Shown here one piece after another: positions 35,463 through 44,100 of a DNA stretch of 64,000 bases. The translations under genes and the position numbers were made by a program. Source of the stretch: CALZJC01 sp963781065 (GTDB taxonomy: Bacteria > Acidobacteriota > Thermoanaerobaculia > Multivoradales > JAHEKO01); contig CAWAET010000009.1 in assembly GCA_963781065.1 (NCBI GenBank), positions 1-64,000 of the forward strand, read 5' to 3'. The number at the start of each line of letters is the position of its first letter. The first letter of the stretch is position 1. The notes below the pieces were generated by a model. The model had not been told where the DNA came from and searched no databases. It saw only the letters and a program-made list of their open reading frames with translations.

Positions 35463-35615
35463 CGCTCGCCCCGCCGGCCCGGCGATTCAAACCGCCTCAT
35501 GAGCGGCACCTTATCGCCTCCCGGGCGGCGCGCCCAGCCTCGGCCCGGTGCATCCGATCCCCGGCCGCGGGCGATCCGAGTGTCAGACGCCTGATCTCTG
35601 AAGGAGAACCCCGCC

Positions 35616-36845
35616 ATGAAGAGCCCCTGCATTCCCGCCAAGCCGATCGCCCTCATGCTGCTCGCCGCCACCGCCGCCGCGAGCGCCGCGGCCGCGTCGC
35701 ACCACACGCGCCACGATCGCCGCCCGGATCTGGTCGACAGCGCCACCGCCGCGGGCAACTTCTCGACCCTGCTGGCGGCGCTCGGCGCCGCCGGGCTGGT
35801 GGAGACACTCAAGGGCGACGGCCCGTTCACCGTCTTCGCGCCCACCGACGAGGCCTTCGCCGCCCTCCCCGCGGGCACCCTGGAGTCACTGCTCGAGCCC
35901 GCCAACCGCGACGCGCTGCGCGCGGTCCTCACGTACCACGTGATCTCCGGCGAGGTACCGGTGGCGCGGGTCGGCTCGCTGCGCTCGGCCAAGACCGTCA
36001 ACGGCCAGCGGCTCGACCTGGCCGTCGAGGCGGGCCGGATTCGGGTCGATCAGGCCACCGTCCTGACCGCCGACCTGCGCGCCGCGAACGGCATCATCCA
36101 CGTCATCGACCGGGTGCTGTCGCCCGAGGAGAAGAGCATCGTCTCTCTGGCGCAGGACGCCGGCACCTTCGAGACCCTGCTCGCCGCCGCCAAGGCTGCC
36201 GGTCTCGCCGGCACGCTGTCCGGGGACGGCCCCTTCACCGTCTTCGCGCCCACCGACGAGGCCTTTGCCGCCCTGCCCGAGGGCACCGTCGACAACTTGC
36301 TGGCCGAGGACGGCCTGGGCACCCTCAAGAGGATCCTGACCTACCACGTGCTCGCGGGCCGGGTGTACGCCGAGGATGCGCTGGCCGCGGGCCGCGCTGA
36401 CACGCTGGCCGGCGACGCGGTGACCGTGGGCGTCACCGACGGCCGCTTCCGGGTCAACGACTCGAGCATCGTCACCGCCGATCTCGAGGCCGCCAACGGG
36501 GTCGTCCACGCCATCGACCGGGTCCTGCTGCCGCCCGAGCGGCCCACGGCCGCTGCCGCCGCCGATTCGCGGATGACGACCGGTACCGCCGACGAAGTCA
36601 TCCGCCTGGCGATCCGGCGCGGCGTGCCGCTGTTCAACGCCGGCGACGCCGGCGCCTGCGCCGCGATCTACGAAGTCGCCGCCACCTCCCTTGTCGGGGG
36701 CGGCTACGACCTGCCGACCCCAGCGCAGAGCGCCCTCGAGGCCGGGCTGCGCAAGGCCGGTCGGGAAACCGACGACCGTACCCGCGCCTGGACCCTGCGT
36801 TATGCCCTCGACGCCGCGGCGCTGGCGCTGCACGCCGAGATGTAG
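35616..36845 (+). CDS. Exported protein with two FAS1 (fasciclin) domains
   Basis: 409 residues, GAAGGAG before ATG 35616. A signal peptide (LMLLAATAAASAAAAS) is followed by FAS1 domain 1 (DLVDSATAAGNFSTLL, GPFTVFAPTDEAFAALPAGT, ILTYHV-like LTYHVISGEV, IIHVIDRVL) and domain 2 (SIVSLAQDAGTFETLL, the same GPFTVFAPTDEAF, LTYHVLAGRV, VVHAIDRVLLP). A C-terminal segment of about 95 residues (VIRLAIRRGVPLFNAGD to ALALHAEM) is helical and unfamiliar. FAS1 domains mediate extracellular adhesion. A single-domain homologue lies at 45.9 kb. It interrupts the phosphate region and has no obvious operon partner. Confidence 0.9.
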   Translation: MKSPCIPAKPIALMLLAATAAASAAAASHHTRHDRRPDLVDSATAAGNFSTLLAALGAAGLVETLKGDGPFTVFAPTDEAFAALPAGTLESLLEPANRDALRAVLTYHVISGEVPVARVGSLRSAKTVNGQRLDLAVEAGRIRVDQATVLTADLRAANGIIHVIDRVLSPEEKSIVSLAQDAGTFETLLAAAKAAGLAGTLSGDGPFTVFAPTDEAFAALPEGTVDNLLAEDGLGTLKRILTYHVLAGRVYAEDALAAGRADTLAGDAVTVGVTDGRFRVNDSSIVTADLEAANGVVHAIDRVLLPPERPTAAAAADSRMTTGTADEVIRLAIRRGVPLFNAGDAGACAAIYEVAATSLVGGGYDLPTPAQSALEAGLRKAGRETDDRTRAWTLRYALDAAALALHAEM

Positions 36846-36850
36846 GGCCG

Positions 36851-36888
36851 GCCTGGCCGTCACGCTGCCGCGGGCCTGACGGCCAGGC
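36851..36888 (+). terminator. Strong hairpin after the FAS1 gene
   Basis: GCCTGGCCGTCA (36851-36862) pairs perfectly with TGACGGCCAGGC (36877-36888) over a 14-base loop, 5 bp after the stop codon. No T tract follows, so it may act with Rho or simply protect the 3' end. Confidence 0.5.
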
Positions 36889-36948
36889 GAGCGTAACGGT
36901 TCGCCGCTTGCCGAGACTGTGCTCCCGAAGCATCGAGATCCTACGCCT

Positions 36949-36969
36949 TCGTAATACGTTGTAGTACGA
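36949..36969. promoter_or_regulatory. Candidate autoregulatory operator of the VapBC-like module
   Basis: A 21-bp imperfect palindrome (TCGTAATAC ... GTAGTACGA), 8 bp before the GTG of the antitoxin gene. The half-sites TAATACG and TAGTACG also read as direct repeats. Position and AT content, unusual for this window, fit a ribbon-helix-helix antitoxin operator. Confidence 0.5.
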
Positions 36970-36976
36970 TGTCTTC

Positions 36977-37210
36977 GTGGGTACGACATTGACCGTCAGA
37001 ACCAACGACACCCTTCGCGAGGCGCTACGCCGCCGAGCGCACGCTCGCGGCAAGACCATCTCGGATGTCGTCCGTGAGATCCTCGAGGAGGCTCTAGTCG
37101 AGCGCCCGCTCAGCCTCCGCGCCGGCCATCTCAGGGGGAGACTGAAGAAGCCGGCGACCGACGAAGACCGCTGGCGCAAGCAGCTACGCGAGCGGAACTG
37201 GCGACCTTGA
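36977..37210 (+). CDS. Ribbon-helix-helix antitoxin (VapB-like)
   Basis: 77 residues from GTG 36977. The N-terminal 45 residues (LTVRTNDTLREALRRRAHAR, GKTISDVVREILEEAL) form a ribbon-helix-helix DNA-binding domain with a beta strand of alternating polar residues. The basic C-terminal tail (GRLKKPATDEDRWRKQLRER) is probably the toxin-binding region. It overlaps the PIN toxin gene (TTGA at 37207-37210), the usual arrangement of VapBC pairs, and is preceded by a palindrome. Confidence 0.78.
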   Translation: MGTTLTVRTNDTLREALRRRAHARGKTISDVVREILEEALVERPLSLRAGHLRGRLKKPATDEDRWRKQLRERNWRP

Positions 37211-37626
37211 ACTCCTGGCTCCTGGACACCGGACCGATCGTCGCCTACCTGGACGCGAGCGATCCGGCCCACGGCTCTGTCGTGCCTCGCCTCGAGCGGT
37301 TCAGCGGGGAGCTCTTCTCCACCAGCGCGGTTGTCACCGAGGCAATGCACTTCGCGGCCCCAAGCCCCGGCGGCCCCCGCCTTCTGGCCGACTTTGTCGC
37401 CGCGACGGGGCTGACCGTCTTCGACTTCTGCCAACCGGCCGCCGTTTCCACCGCGGCAGACCTGATGGCGCAGTACTCCAACCTGCCGATGGATTTTGCC
37501 GACGCGACCCTGGTCCTTCTAGCCGAGCAGCTGAGCGTCTTCGAGGTCTTGACCCTCGACCGACGCGGCTTCACGGTCTACCGTACCCGTAACGGCAAGG
37601 CCCTGAATCTGGTTCTCGACGGGTAG
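37207..37626 (+). CDS. PIN-domain toxin (VapC-like)
   Basis: 139 residues beginning with TTG 37207. The PIN acidic residues are present: Asp in LLDTGPIVAYLD, Glu in VVTEAMHF, Asp in MDFADATLVLLAE and a final Asp in LTLDRRGF. The PIN fold is an Mg2+-dependent ribonuclease; VapC toxins cut tRNA or rRNA. The start codon overlaps the antitoxin stop. Complete and probably functional. Confidence 0.85.
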   Translation: MNSWLLDTGPIVAYLDASDPAHGSVVPRLERFSGELFSTSAVVTEAMHFAAPSPGGPRLLADFVAATGLTVFDFCQPAAVSTAADLMAQYSNLPMDFADATLVLLAEQLSVFEVLTLDRRGFTVYRTRNGKALNLVLDG

Positions 37627-37672
37627 CTTCGGCCCTGCCTGAAGGCCGACTCGACACCAAACAACCCGGCGA

Positions 37673-38020
37673 TCAGAGGGCCAGCTGAATCCTCAGGGCC
37701 CGATCCAGCTGCCGCTCCTCGTCGCCGCTGATCCGGCCGAGGCGGTCGCCGATGCGCTGCCGGGACACCGTGCGGACCTGGTTGGTGACCAGCCGTGACG
37801 GCCGTTCCAAGCCGCTTGCCGCGGAATCGACCCGACTCTCGTAGGGCCTGAGCTCGCGGTCAGGCAGCCGGGTCAGCGGTACCACCTGGAGCACGGCATC
37901 GAACCGGCATGCGGCGTCGTTGGAGACGATCACCGCCGGCCGCGTCTTGCGGATCTCGCGACCCTCCGCCGGATCGAGCCGGACGGTGACGACGCTGCCG
38001 CGCTCGAGGCGATCGCTCAC
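37673..38020 (-). CDS. MazF/PemK-family toxin
   Basis: 115 residues from GTG 38020. The N-terminus (LERGSVVTVRLDPAEGREIR) and KTRPAVIVSNDAACR are the MazF SH3-like barrel signatures (G-x-V-W-x-V-x-L/D-P... then RP-x-VVVS). SGLERPSRLVTNQVRTVSRQ, with the conserved S/T and R region, follows, and a C-terminal helix (DEERQLDRALRIQL). The family is an mRNA-cutting ribonuclease. Its start overlaps the antitoxin stop (GTGA). It faces VapC tail to tail with 46 bp between. Confidence 0.82.
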   Translation of the reverse strand: MSDRLERGSVVTVRLDPAEGREIRKTRPAVIVSNDAACRFDAVLQVVPLTRLPDRELRPYESRVDSAASGLERPSRLVTNQVRTVSRQRIGDRLGRISGDEERQLDRALRIQLAL

Positions 38021-38232
38021 TCGCCGATCTCGGCATCCGCCGCCTGCCACTCCCGGTTCAGCTCCTCGGCTTCCGCCGCGTCCTCGCGGTAGGCCTCCTC
38101 GAGAACCGCTGCCAGCTCCAGAGTGCGGTAGGCCTCGACGGCCTCGGCGATGGTGGAGCTGACGCTGGGCTTGCTGCGCAGGTACTCCGCCAACTCTCCC
38201 GAGATGGATATGGTCAATTTTGCCTTACTCAA
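38017..38232 (-). CDS. Antitoxin of the MazF-like pair
   Basis: 71 residues: a short strand (AKLTISISGELAEYLRS) and helices typical of a ribbon-helix-helix DNA-binding head, then an acidic tail (EAYREDAAEAEELNREWQAA) that would wrap the toxin. Its stop overlaps the toxin GTG. The upstream 78 bp before the second ppk gene's end contain no clear operator. Confidence 0.72.
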   Translation of the reverse strand: MSKAKLTISISGELAEYLRSKPSVSSTIAEAVEAYRTLELAAVLEEAYREDAAEAEELNREWQAADAEIGE

Positions 38233-38310
38233 TGGAAGGCCAACATACCATACTTCGAAGGTGGCGATGCGTCGGCCGGCCTGGATGCGGCAGCGCCAAC
38301 GGACGGATCG

Positions 38311-40458
38311 TCAGCAGCCGGTGGTGACCGGCACGGGCGCCCGGGTTTGCCGGTGCTTGCCGGCGGCAGACTGCTCGGCCCGCTGGATGAGGATCGTCTG
38401 CGCCGCGCGTGGCTCGTCCCCCGCCGCCGGGGTGCGGCGCGCGTAGACGCCGTCCGGGCCGCAGTCCCAGGCCGAGCAGTTGTCGTGCTGATAGACCTCG
38501 AGGATCTCCTCGAGCTGCCGCTTCACCTCGTCGTCGAGGACCGGCGTGATCGTCTCGACCCGGTTCGACAGGTTGCGGTGCATCCAGTCGGCCGAGCCCA
38601 GGAAGTACTCGGGGCGGCCGGCGTTCTCGAAACGGTAGATGCGGCTGTGCTCGAGGAAGCGCGCCACCACGCCGATGACCCGGATGTTCTCCGACAGCCC
38701 GGGGACGCCGGGCCGCAGACAGCACAGCCCGCGCACCAGCAGCCGGATCGGCACCCCGGCCGCCGAGGCCCGGTAGAGGGCGGTGATCACCTTGCGATCC
38801 TGGAGCTGGTTCATCTTGGCGTCGATCGCCGCGGGCAGGCCGGCCGCGGCGTTGCTCGCTTCGCGCTCGATCATCTCGATGAAGCGCTTGCGCATCAGCG
38901 TCGGGGCCACCAGCAGATGCTGATAGCGGCCCGGCGGCGTGGCGCCGGTCAGCTGGTCGAAGACCGCGGCCGCTTCGGCGCAGACTTCGGGGTGGGCGGT
39001 CAGCAGGCCCAGGTCCTCGTAGATGCGGGCGGTGCCGGTGTGGTAGTTGCCGGTGCCGATGTGGGCGTAGCGCCGGATCCGCCCCTCCTCCTCGCGCACC
39101 GCCAGGGCCAGCTTGACGTGCGTCTTGAGCTTCTCCACGCCGTAGGCGACGTGGACGCCCTCGTTCTCGAGATACTCGCCCCAGGCGATGTTGGGCGCCT
39201 CGTCGAACCGCGCCGTGATCTCCACCAGCACCGCCACCTGCTTGCCGCGGCGGGCGGCCTCGGCCAGGGCGCGGACGATCGGCGAGCCCTTGCTGGTGCG
39301 GTAGATGGTCAGCTTGATGGCCAGCACGTCGGGGTCGACCGCGGCCGACTCGATGAAGCGCAGGACCGAGGTGTCGAAGCTCTGGTAGGGGTGGTGGACC
39401 AGCAGGTCGGCGCGCTTGATCTCGTCGAAGATCGCCGCCGAGTCCTCGACCGGCAGCCGGCGCAGCCGCGGGTGGGTCACCGGCTGGTGGCGCGGCAGCC
39501 GCAGCTCGTCGCGGTTGGGCGGATCGAGCTCCAGCAGGTTGCACACGCCCAGCAGGTTGGGCGCGTGGTAGATGTCTTCGGTCTCGGCACTCAGCTGGCG
39601 CGCGATCCAGGCGACCATCTCGGCCGGCATCCCGGCATCCACCTGCAGGCGGACGACGCCGGCGAACCGCCGCGCCTTGAGCTCGCTGGCGACCAGCCGG
39701 ATGATGGCCCCCGGGCGGCTCAACTCCTCCTCGCTCGGCATCGTCTGCTCGACGTCGCCCTCGACGCCGCGGGTGACGCGGAAGAACCAGACCGCGCTGG
39801 GCGGCGTGTCGGGGAACATCAGGTCGAGATTGGCGGCGATGACCTGTTCGAGCGGCGCGTAGCCGGAGCCGGCCTCCAGCTCCACCCATCGCGGCCGGTT
39901 GTCGGGCACCTTGATGCGGACGAACCGGTCCGCCGCGCCGTCCACCGGCACCATCACCGCCAGGTTGAGCGCGTCGTTGCTGATGAACGGGAACGGGTGC
40001 TCGCGGTCGACCGCCAGCGGCGTCAGGATCGGCAGCACCGACTGCTCGAAGTAGCGGCGCAGCTGGTCGCGCTGCGCCGCGCTCCAGGCGTCGCGGCCGA
40101 CAATCGGCAGGCCAACCGCCGCCAGCTTCGGCAGCAGGTCGCCGCGCAGGGAGCGATCCAGGATCTCCACCTGCTCGACGATCTCCGCCCGGCAGGCGGC
40201 CAGCAGCTCGGTGTTGGAGAGCCCGGCGAACGACTTCGCCTTCTTGTCGAGAGCCAGCCGGCGCCGCAGGTTGCTCATCCGCTTCATGAAGAACTCGTCG
40301 TGCAGAGCGCCCATGATGCCGGCGAACTTGAGCCGCTCGAGCAGCGGCAGATCGCCGTCGCCGACCATCGCCAGCACCCGGCGGGCGAAGGCCAGCCAGC
40401 TGAGCTCGCGGTCGAAGAAGGCCTCCGAGGCGTCGATCGCGGGGGTTTCGGGGCTCAT
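38311..40458 (-). CDS. ppk1: Polyphosphate kinase 1, second diverged copy
   Basis: 715 residues from ATG 40458. The PPK1 architecture is complete: AFFDRELSWLAFARRVLAM, ALHDEFFMKRMSNLRR, HPFPFISNDALNLAV, the autophosphorylation His in KLKTHVKLALAVREEE, YAHIGTGNYHTGTARIYEDL, and the second His in RFLEHSRIYRFENAG with GSADWMHRNLSNRVET. It differs clearly from the copy at 19.7 kb (for example HVK instead of HAK, and a Trp/Phe-rich middle domain), so it is an old paralogue, not a recent duplicate. The last 40 residues are a poorly conserved tail ending TRAPVPVTTGC. It is divergent from the VWFA gene, with about 70 bp between. Confidence 0.93.
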   Translation of the reverse strand: MSPETPAIDASEAFFDRELSWLAFARRVLAMVGDGDLPLLERLKFAGIMGALHDEFFMKRMSNLRRRLALDKKAKSFAGLSNTELLAACRAEIVEQVEILDRSLRGDLLPKLAAVGLPIVGRDAWSAAQRDQLRRYFEQSVLPILTPLAVDREHPFPFISNDALNLAVMVPVDGAADRFVRIKVPDNRPRWVELEAGSGYAPLEQVIAANLDLMFPDTPPSAVWFFRVTRGVEGDVEQTMPSEEELSRPGAIIRLVASELKARRFAGVVRLQVDAGMPAEMVAWIARQLSAETEDIYHAPNLLGVCNLLELDPPNRDELRLPRHQPVTHPRLRRLPVEDSAAIFDEIKRADLLVHHPYQSFDTSVLRFIESAAVDPDVLAIKLTIYRTSKGSPIVRALAEAARRGKQVAVLVEITARFDEAPNIAWGEYLENEGVHVAYGVEKLKTHVKLALAVREEEGRIRRYAHIGTGNYHTGTARIYEDLGLLTAHPEVCAEAAAVFDQLTGATPPGRYQHLLVAPTLMRKRFIEMIEREASNAAAGLPAAIDAKMNQLQDRKVITALYRASAAGVPIRLLVRGLCCLRPGVPGLSENIRVIGVVARFLEHSRIYRFENAGRPEYFLGSADWMHRNLSNRVETITPVLDDEVKRQLEEILEVYQHDNCSAWDCGPDGVYARRTPAAGDEPRAAQTILIQRAEQSAAGKHRQTRAPVPVTTGC

Positions 40459-40528
40459 AACGGGGGCGCCTACGCTTTTCACGATACTCGCGAACCCCGG
40501 GCCGAGCAAACCCGACCTTGGCTGTAGC

Positions 40529-41509
40529 ATGGCAAGGATGCCGGGAAGGCCGCCAGCAAGGGCTTTTGCCCTCGTCCTGACCCTGTTGGCCGCCGCCAAT
40601 GGGCCGGCGGCCGGCGCCGCGCAGCAGCCCGGGCTCGGCAGCGCTTTCCGCGACGAAGTGTCGGTCGGCTGGGTGCTGGTGCCGTTCTCGGTGCGCGATC
40701 GCCGGGGGTTCGTCGCCGACCTCGAGCCCGCCGAGGTGCGGCTGCTGGCGGACGGACGGCCGGTGACCGGCACCACCTTCGACCGCGGCTCCGAGGCCCC
40801 CTTCGAGCTGGTGCTGCTGCAGGACCTCTCGGGCTCGATGGCGCTGGGCGGCCGGCTCGAGGCCAGCCGGCGGGTGGCCGACTGCCTGCTCGACCGGCTG
40901 CGGCCGGGCGACCGCTACGCCGTCGCCACCTTCGCCGGCCGCAGCCTCGCCGTCGAGGTGCCGTTCACCGCCGACCCGGCCGCCGGGCTCGAGGCGGCCC
41001 GCGGCTGGCAGCCGTACGGCGTCACCGCGCTGCACGACGCGGTGGCCCGGCTGCCCGAGATCCACGCCACCGGCCAGGCGGCCGGCGCGGCGGTGCTGAT
41101 CACCGACGGCGCCGAGAATGCCAGCCGGATCGAGCCCGACGAGGCGCGCGAGATCGTGCGGCGCGCCCGGCTGCCGGTCTATGTCCTCAGCCTGGCCCAT
41201 CCGCGCCGGCCGTCGGCGGGGGACGCCGAGCAGTACGCCGCCGTCCTGCGCCGGCTCGCCGGGGCCACCGGCGGCCGCTACCTCGAGATCGCCCGCGACG
41301 CCGGCCTGGCGGAGGCCTGCCAGTCGATCCTCGCCGAGCTGCGGTCGCGCTATGTGCTGGGCTTCCCCACCACCGGCGGCGAGACCCGCTGGCGCCGGCT
41401 GCGGGTCGAGGTCGGGCGCGACGGGGTCGAGATCCGCACCCGCGCCGGCTACCACGGCCCGCCGCCCGCGAATGTGGGAGAATCAGCGCCTGGAGGGAGA
41501 CCACGATGA
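40529..41509 (+). CDS. Exported VWFA-domain protein (Acidobacterial VWFA-related type)
   Basis: 326 residues. After a signal peptide (FALVLTLLAAANGPAAG), a beta domain (VPFSVRDRRGFVADLEPAEV) precedes the VWA domain. The MIDAS motif is DLSGSM near residue 105, with Thr in VTALHDAV and Asp in LITDGAENAS completing the metal site. SRYVLGFPTTGGETRWRRLR and RTRAGYHGP at the end are the hallmark of the 'VWFA-related Acidobacterial domain' family. Function unknown; probably periplasmic protein binding. ATG 40529 or 40538 are equally possible. It overlaps the OmpA-type gene by 4 bp. Confidence 0.87.
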   Translation: MARMPGRPPARAFALVLTLLAAANGPAAGAAQQPGLGSAFRDEVSVGWVLVPFSVRDRRGFVADLEPAEVRLLADGRPVTGTTFDRGSEAPFELVLLQDLSGSMALGGRLEASRRVADCLLDRLRPGDRYAVATFAGRSLAVEVPFTADPAAGLEAARGWQPYGVTALHDAVARLPEIHATGQAAGAAVLITDGAENASRIEPDEAREIVRRARLPVYVLSLAHPRRPSAGDAEQYAAVLRRLAGATGGRYLEIARDAGLAEACQSILAELRSRYVLGFPTTGGETRWRRLRVEVGRDGVEIRTRAGYHGPPPANVGESAPGGRPR

Positions 41510-42117
41510 GAGAGACAATCTGGGTGCTCGTCGCAGCCACCGCCCTGGTCGCGGCCGGCTGCGCCAGCAAGGGCTACGTGCGTGAGGAAGTCGAGGCGTC
41601 GGAGGGTCGCACCGCCGAGCAGATCGCGGCCGTCGAGGGCCAGGTGGAGGCCAACCAGACGCGGCTGGCGGAGCAGCAGGCCCAGCTCGACAGCCTGTCG
41701 CAGACCTCGCGCGAGGCGATGGAGCGGGCCCTGGCAGCCGGCAAGCTGGCCGAGGGGAAGTTCCTCTACGAGACGGTGCTCAGCGACGATCGCGTGCGCT
41801 TCGGCTTCGACAGCTCGGAGCTGAGCGACGCGGCGCGGGCGATGCTCGACGATCTCGCCGCCGACCTGCGCCAGCGCAACGAAAACGTCTATATCGAGAT
41901 CCAGGGCCACACCGACGCCACCGGCAGCGAGGACTACAATCTCGATCTCGGCCGGCAGCGCGCCGAGGCCGTCCAGCGCTATCTCAACCTGCGCCACGCC
42001 GTGGCGCTGCACCGGATGTCGGTCGTCTCCTACGGCGAGTCGGCGCCGGTGGCCGACAACGGCACCCGCGACGGGCGCTCGGCCAACCGCCGGGTGGTGC
42101 TCGTCGTGCTGCAGTAA
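41506..42117 (+). CDS. OmpA/Pal-family lipoprotein
   Basis: 203 residues. The lipoprotein signal (VLVAATALVAAGCAS, lipobox AAGC) is followed by a coiled coil (EASEGRTAEQIAAVEGQVEA to LSQTSREAMERALA) and an OmpA C-terminal peptidoglycan-binding domain: VRFGFDSSELSDAARAMLDD, EIQGHTDATGSEDYNLDLG, RQRAEAVQRYL and RSANRRVVLVV. It tethers the outer membrane to peptidoglycan, so the organism is diderm. Its ATG overlaps the stop of the VWFA gene. Confidence 0.9.
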   Translation: MRETIWVLVAATALVAAGCASKGYVREEVEASEGRTAEQIAAVEGQVEANQTRLAEQQAQLDSLSQTSREAMERALAAGKLAEGKFLYETVLSDDRVRFGFDSSELSDAARAMLDDLAADLRQRNENVYIEIQGHTDATGSEDYNLDLGRQRAEAVQRYLNLRHAVALHRMSVVSYGESAPVADNGTRDGRSANRRVVLVVLQ

Positions 42118-42140
42118 CGACCCGGGAGGACCGGAATCGA

Positions 42141-42515
42141 ATGCTCTCGCTCTCTGTCTACAAAATCGCCCACCTGTTCGGCATCATGCTGATGTTCTCC
42201 GCCCTCGGGACGGTGATCGCCGCCACCGTCGCCGGCGAGGCCAACCCGCGGCTCAAGAAGCTGGGCGGCATGGCGCACGGCCTCGCCCTGGTGCTCATCC
42301 TGGTGGCCGGCTTCGGCATGCTGGCCCGCCTGGGCATGAACGGCCCCTGGCCCCTGTGGGTGTGGCTCAAGCTGGCGATCTGGCTGCTGTTCGGCGCCGC
42401 CACGGTGGTCGTCCGCCGGCTCGGCGCAAAGGCCGGCTGGCTGCTGATCCTGCTGCCGGCCCTGGGCGGCGTCGCCGCCTGGCTGGCGATCTATCACTAC
42501 GGCTCGGCGCTTTAG
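42141..42515 (+). CDS. Small four-helix integral membrane protein
   Basis: 124 residues, GGGAGGA before ATG 42141. Four hydrophobic segments (KIAHLFGIMLMFSALGTVIA, GLALVLILVAGFGMLARLG, WVWLKLAIWLLFGAATVVV, GWLLILLPALGGVAAWLAIY). His-11 and other His residues near membrane edges (AHLFG, MAHG, IYHYG) are reminiscent of small haem- or copper-associated membrane proteins (SirB/CopD-like), but no family can be named with confidence. 23 bp downstream of the OmpA-type gene, so likely cotranscribed. Confidence 0.7.
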   Translation: MLSLSVYKIAHLFGIMLMFSALGTVIAATVAGEANPRLKKLGGMAHGLALVLILVAGFGMLARLGMNGPWPLWVWLKLAIWLLFGAATVVVRRLGAKAGWLLILLPALGGVAAWLAIYHYGSAL

Positions 42516-42590
42516 CCGGACCGTCTCGCCGACCCTTCGCCGCGCCAACCGCGGACCCGCGAGGTGGACGATCTCAGCGGAGGGACCTGG

Positions 42591-43532
42591 TCAGCTGCCG
42601 GCGCCGTCGGCGACCAGGCCGCTGCGCCGGGCCTTCTCCGGCACCGGGGTCAGCTTCCAGATCAGCCCCAGCCAGGACATCAGCTTGAGCAGGTAGAAGG
42701 TGATGTCGATCTCCCACCAGAAAAACCCCTGCCGCACGGTGCGCTGGTAGTGGTGGTGGTTGTTGTGCCAGCCCTCACCGAGGGTGATCAGCGCCAGGAT
42801 CAGGCTGTTGCGGCTTTCGTCGTCGGTGGCGTAGCGGCGGCGGCCGAACCGATGGGCCATCGAGTTGATCAGACAGGTGCCGTGGAACAGCGCCACGGTC
42901 GAGATGAAAAAGCCCCAGATCAGCATCTGCGGGCCGCTGGTGCCGAGCCCCGGCGCCAGGCTCTCGAGCAGCGCGCCGAGGCCGAACAGCGAGCCGCCCA
43001 GCAGGATCGGCACGAGCGAGTCGAAACGATCCAGGAAGCGCAGCTCCGGGAAGCGGGCGAAGTCTGGGATCACGTCCAACCGGGTCGGGAAGTTCGCCTT
43101 GCAGGTGATCCAGCCGACGTGGGCCCAGAAGAAGCCATGCTCCTTCGGCGAGTGGACGTCCTCGGGCGTGTCCGAGTGGACGTGGTGCAGGCGGTGATGC
43201 GCCGCCCACCACAGCGGCCCGCGCTGGCCGGCGGAGGCACCCGCCAGGGCCATGACGAACTGCATCGGCCGCGACGTATAGAAGGTGCGATGCGAGAAGT
43301 AGCGGTGGTAGAAGCCGGTGATGGCGAACATCCGCAGCCAGTAGAGCGCCACCGCCACGCCCACCGCGACCGGGCTCCAGCCGACCCAGATCGGGCCCAG
43401 ACAGGCCAGATGAACCGCCGCGAAGGGCAACACCCGCAGCCAGTCGATGCGGTAGGCGTCGGGGTCGTCCATATCCACCTCGACCGCCCAGCTGTCGAAC
43501 CAGACCCGGAGTGTCGTCAGCAGTCGCCTCAT
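42591..43532 (-). CDS. Acyl-CoA/acyl-lipid delta-9-type fatty acid desaturase
   Basis: 313 residues with the three desaturase His boxes: GFYHRYFSHRTF, WWAAHHRLHHVHSDT and GEGWHNNHHHYQ. These ligate the di-iron centre that introduces the double bond into saturated acyl chains. Four hydrophobic segments surround them. It follows DUF2878 with an ATGA overlap at 43529-43532. Its likely product, a cis-monounsaturated acyl chain, is the substrate expected by the two cyclopropane-synthase-type methyltransferases in the neighbouring rightward operon. Confidence 0.92.
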   Translation of the reverse strand: MRRLLTTLRVWFDSWAVEVDMDDPDAYRIDWLRVLPFAAVHLACLGPIWVGWSPVAVGVAVALYWLRMFAITGFYHRYFSHRTFYTSRPMQFVMALAGASAGQRGPLWWAAHHRLHHVHSDTPEDVHSPKEHGFFWAHVGWITCKANFPTRLDVIPDFARFPELRFLDRFDSLVPILLGGSLFGLGALLESLAPGLGTSGPQMLIWGFFISTVALFHGTCLINSMAHRFGRRRYATDDESRNSLILALITLGEGWHNNHHHYQRTVRQGFFWWEIDITFYLLKLMSWLGLIWKLTPVPEKARRSGLVADGAGS

Positions 43533-44098
43533 CGGTACCCGTCCTGCCGCGGCTCGAGCCGATCACTCAGCCAGATCAAGGTCGGCATCGCCGCGGCCCA
43601 GACGCAAGCTAGCGCCAGATAGGCCGCCGGCGAGGCGAACTCTATCGCGCCCAACCGCTCGCCCCCCCAGAACGACAGCGGGCCGCCGACAAAACCCAGC
43701 AGCGCCGCCAGACGGTACCGGCCGGCCAGCCAGCGCAGGCCGAAGTGCAGCAGGGTGGCGAACTGGAGCCACAGGGCGACGATCCACGGCGGCGCCAGCC
43801 CGGCCAGCGGCGTGCCCGTGGGGTAACGGAAGACGCCCAGATTGAGCTGCAGCGAGTCGAGCGCCAGACCGAGCGCCGCGGCGGCCAGCAGCAGCTGCGC
43901 CTCGCGCTCTCGATCGCGCACCAGCGCCAGGTGCACGGCCACCAGAACCAGGGCCACGCCGGCGCCGGCCCAGGGGCGGCCGCCCGCGGCGCCGAGCACA
44001 CAAGCGAACCAGCCGGTCTGGTAGAGGACCAGGTTGATGATCGCGGACCGGCCGCGCCTCGAGACCGCGGCGCGCAGGACGGCTCTCGGGCCGGCCAT
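43529..44098 (-). CDS. DUF2878 integral membrane protein
   Basis: 189 residues with five or six hydrophobic segments. NLVLYQTGWFACVLGAAGGR at the N-terminus, LALDSLQLNLGVFRYPTG in the middle and LSFWGGERLGAIEF are the DUF2878 signatures. Family members almost always sit in gene sets with FAD oxidoreductase, DUF1365, cyclopropane synthase and DUF1295, as here. Biochemical role unknown. It overlaps the desaturase gene by 4 bp. Confidence 0.85.
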   Translation of the reverse strand: MAGPRAVLRAAVSRRGRSAIINLVLYQTGWFACVLGAAGGRPWAGAGVALVLVAVHLALVRDREREAQLLLAAAALGLALDSLQLNLGVFRYPTGTPLAGLAPPWIVALWLQFATLLHFGLRWLAGRYRLAALLGFVGGPLSFWGGERLGAIEFASPAAYLALACVWAAAMPTLIWLSDRLEPRQDGYR

Positions 44099-44100
44099 CG

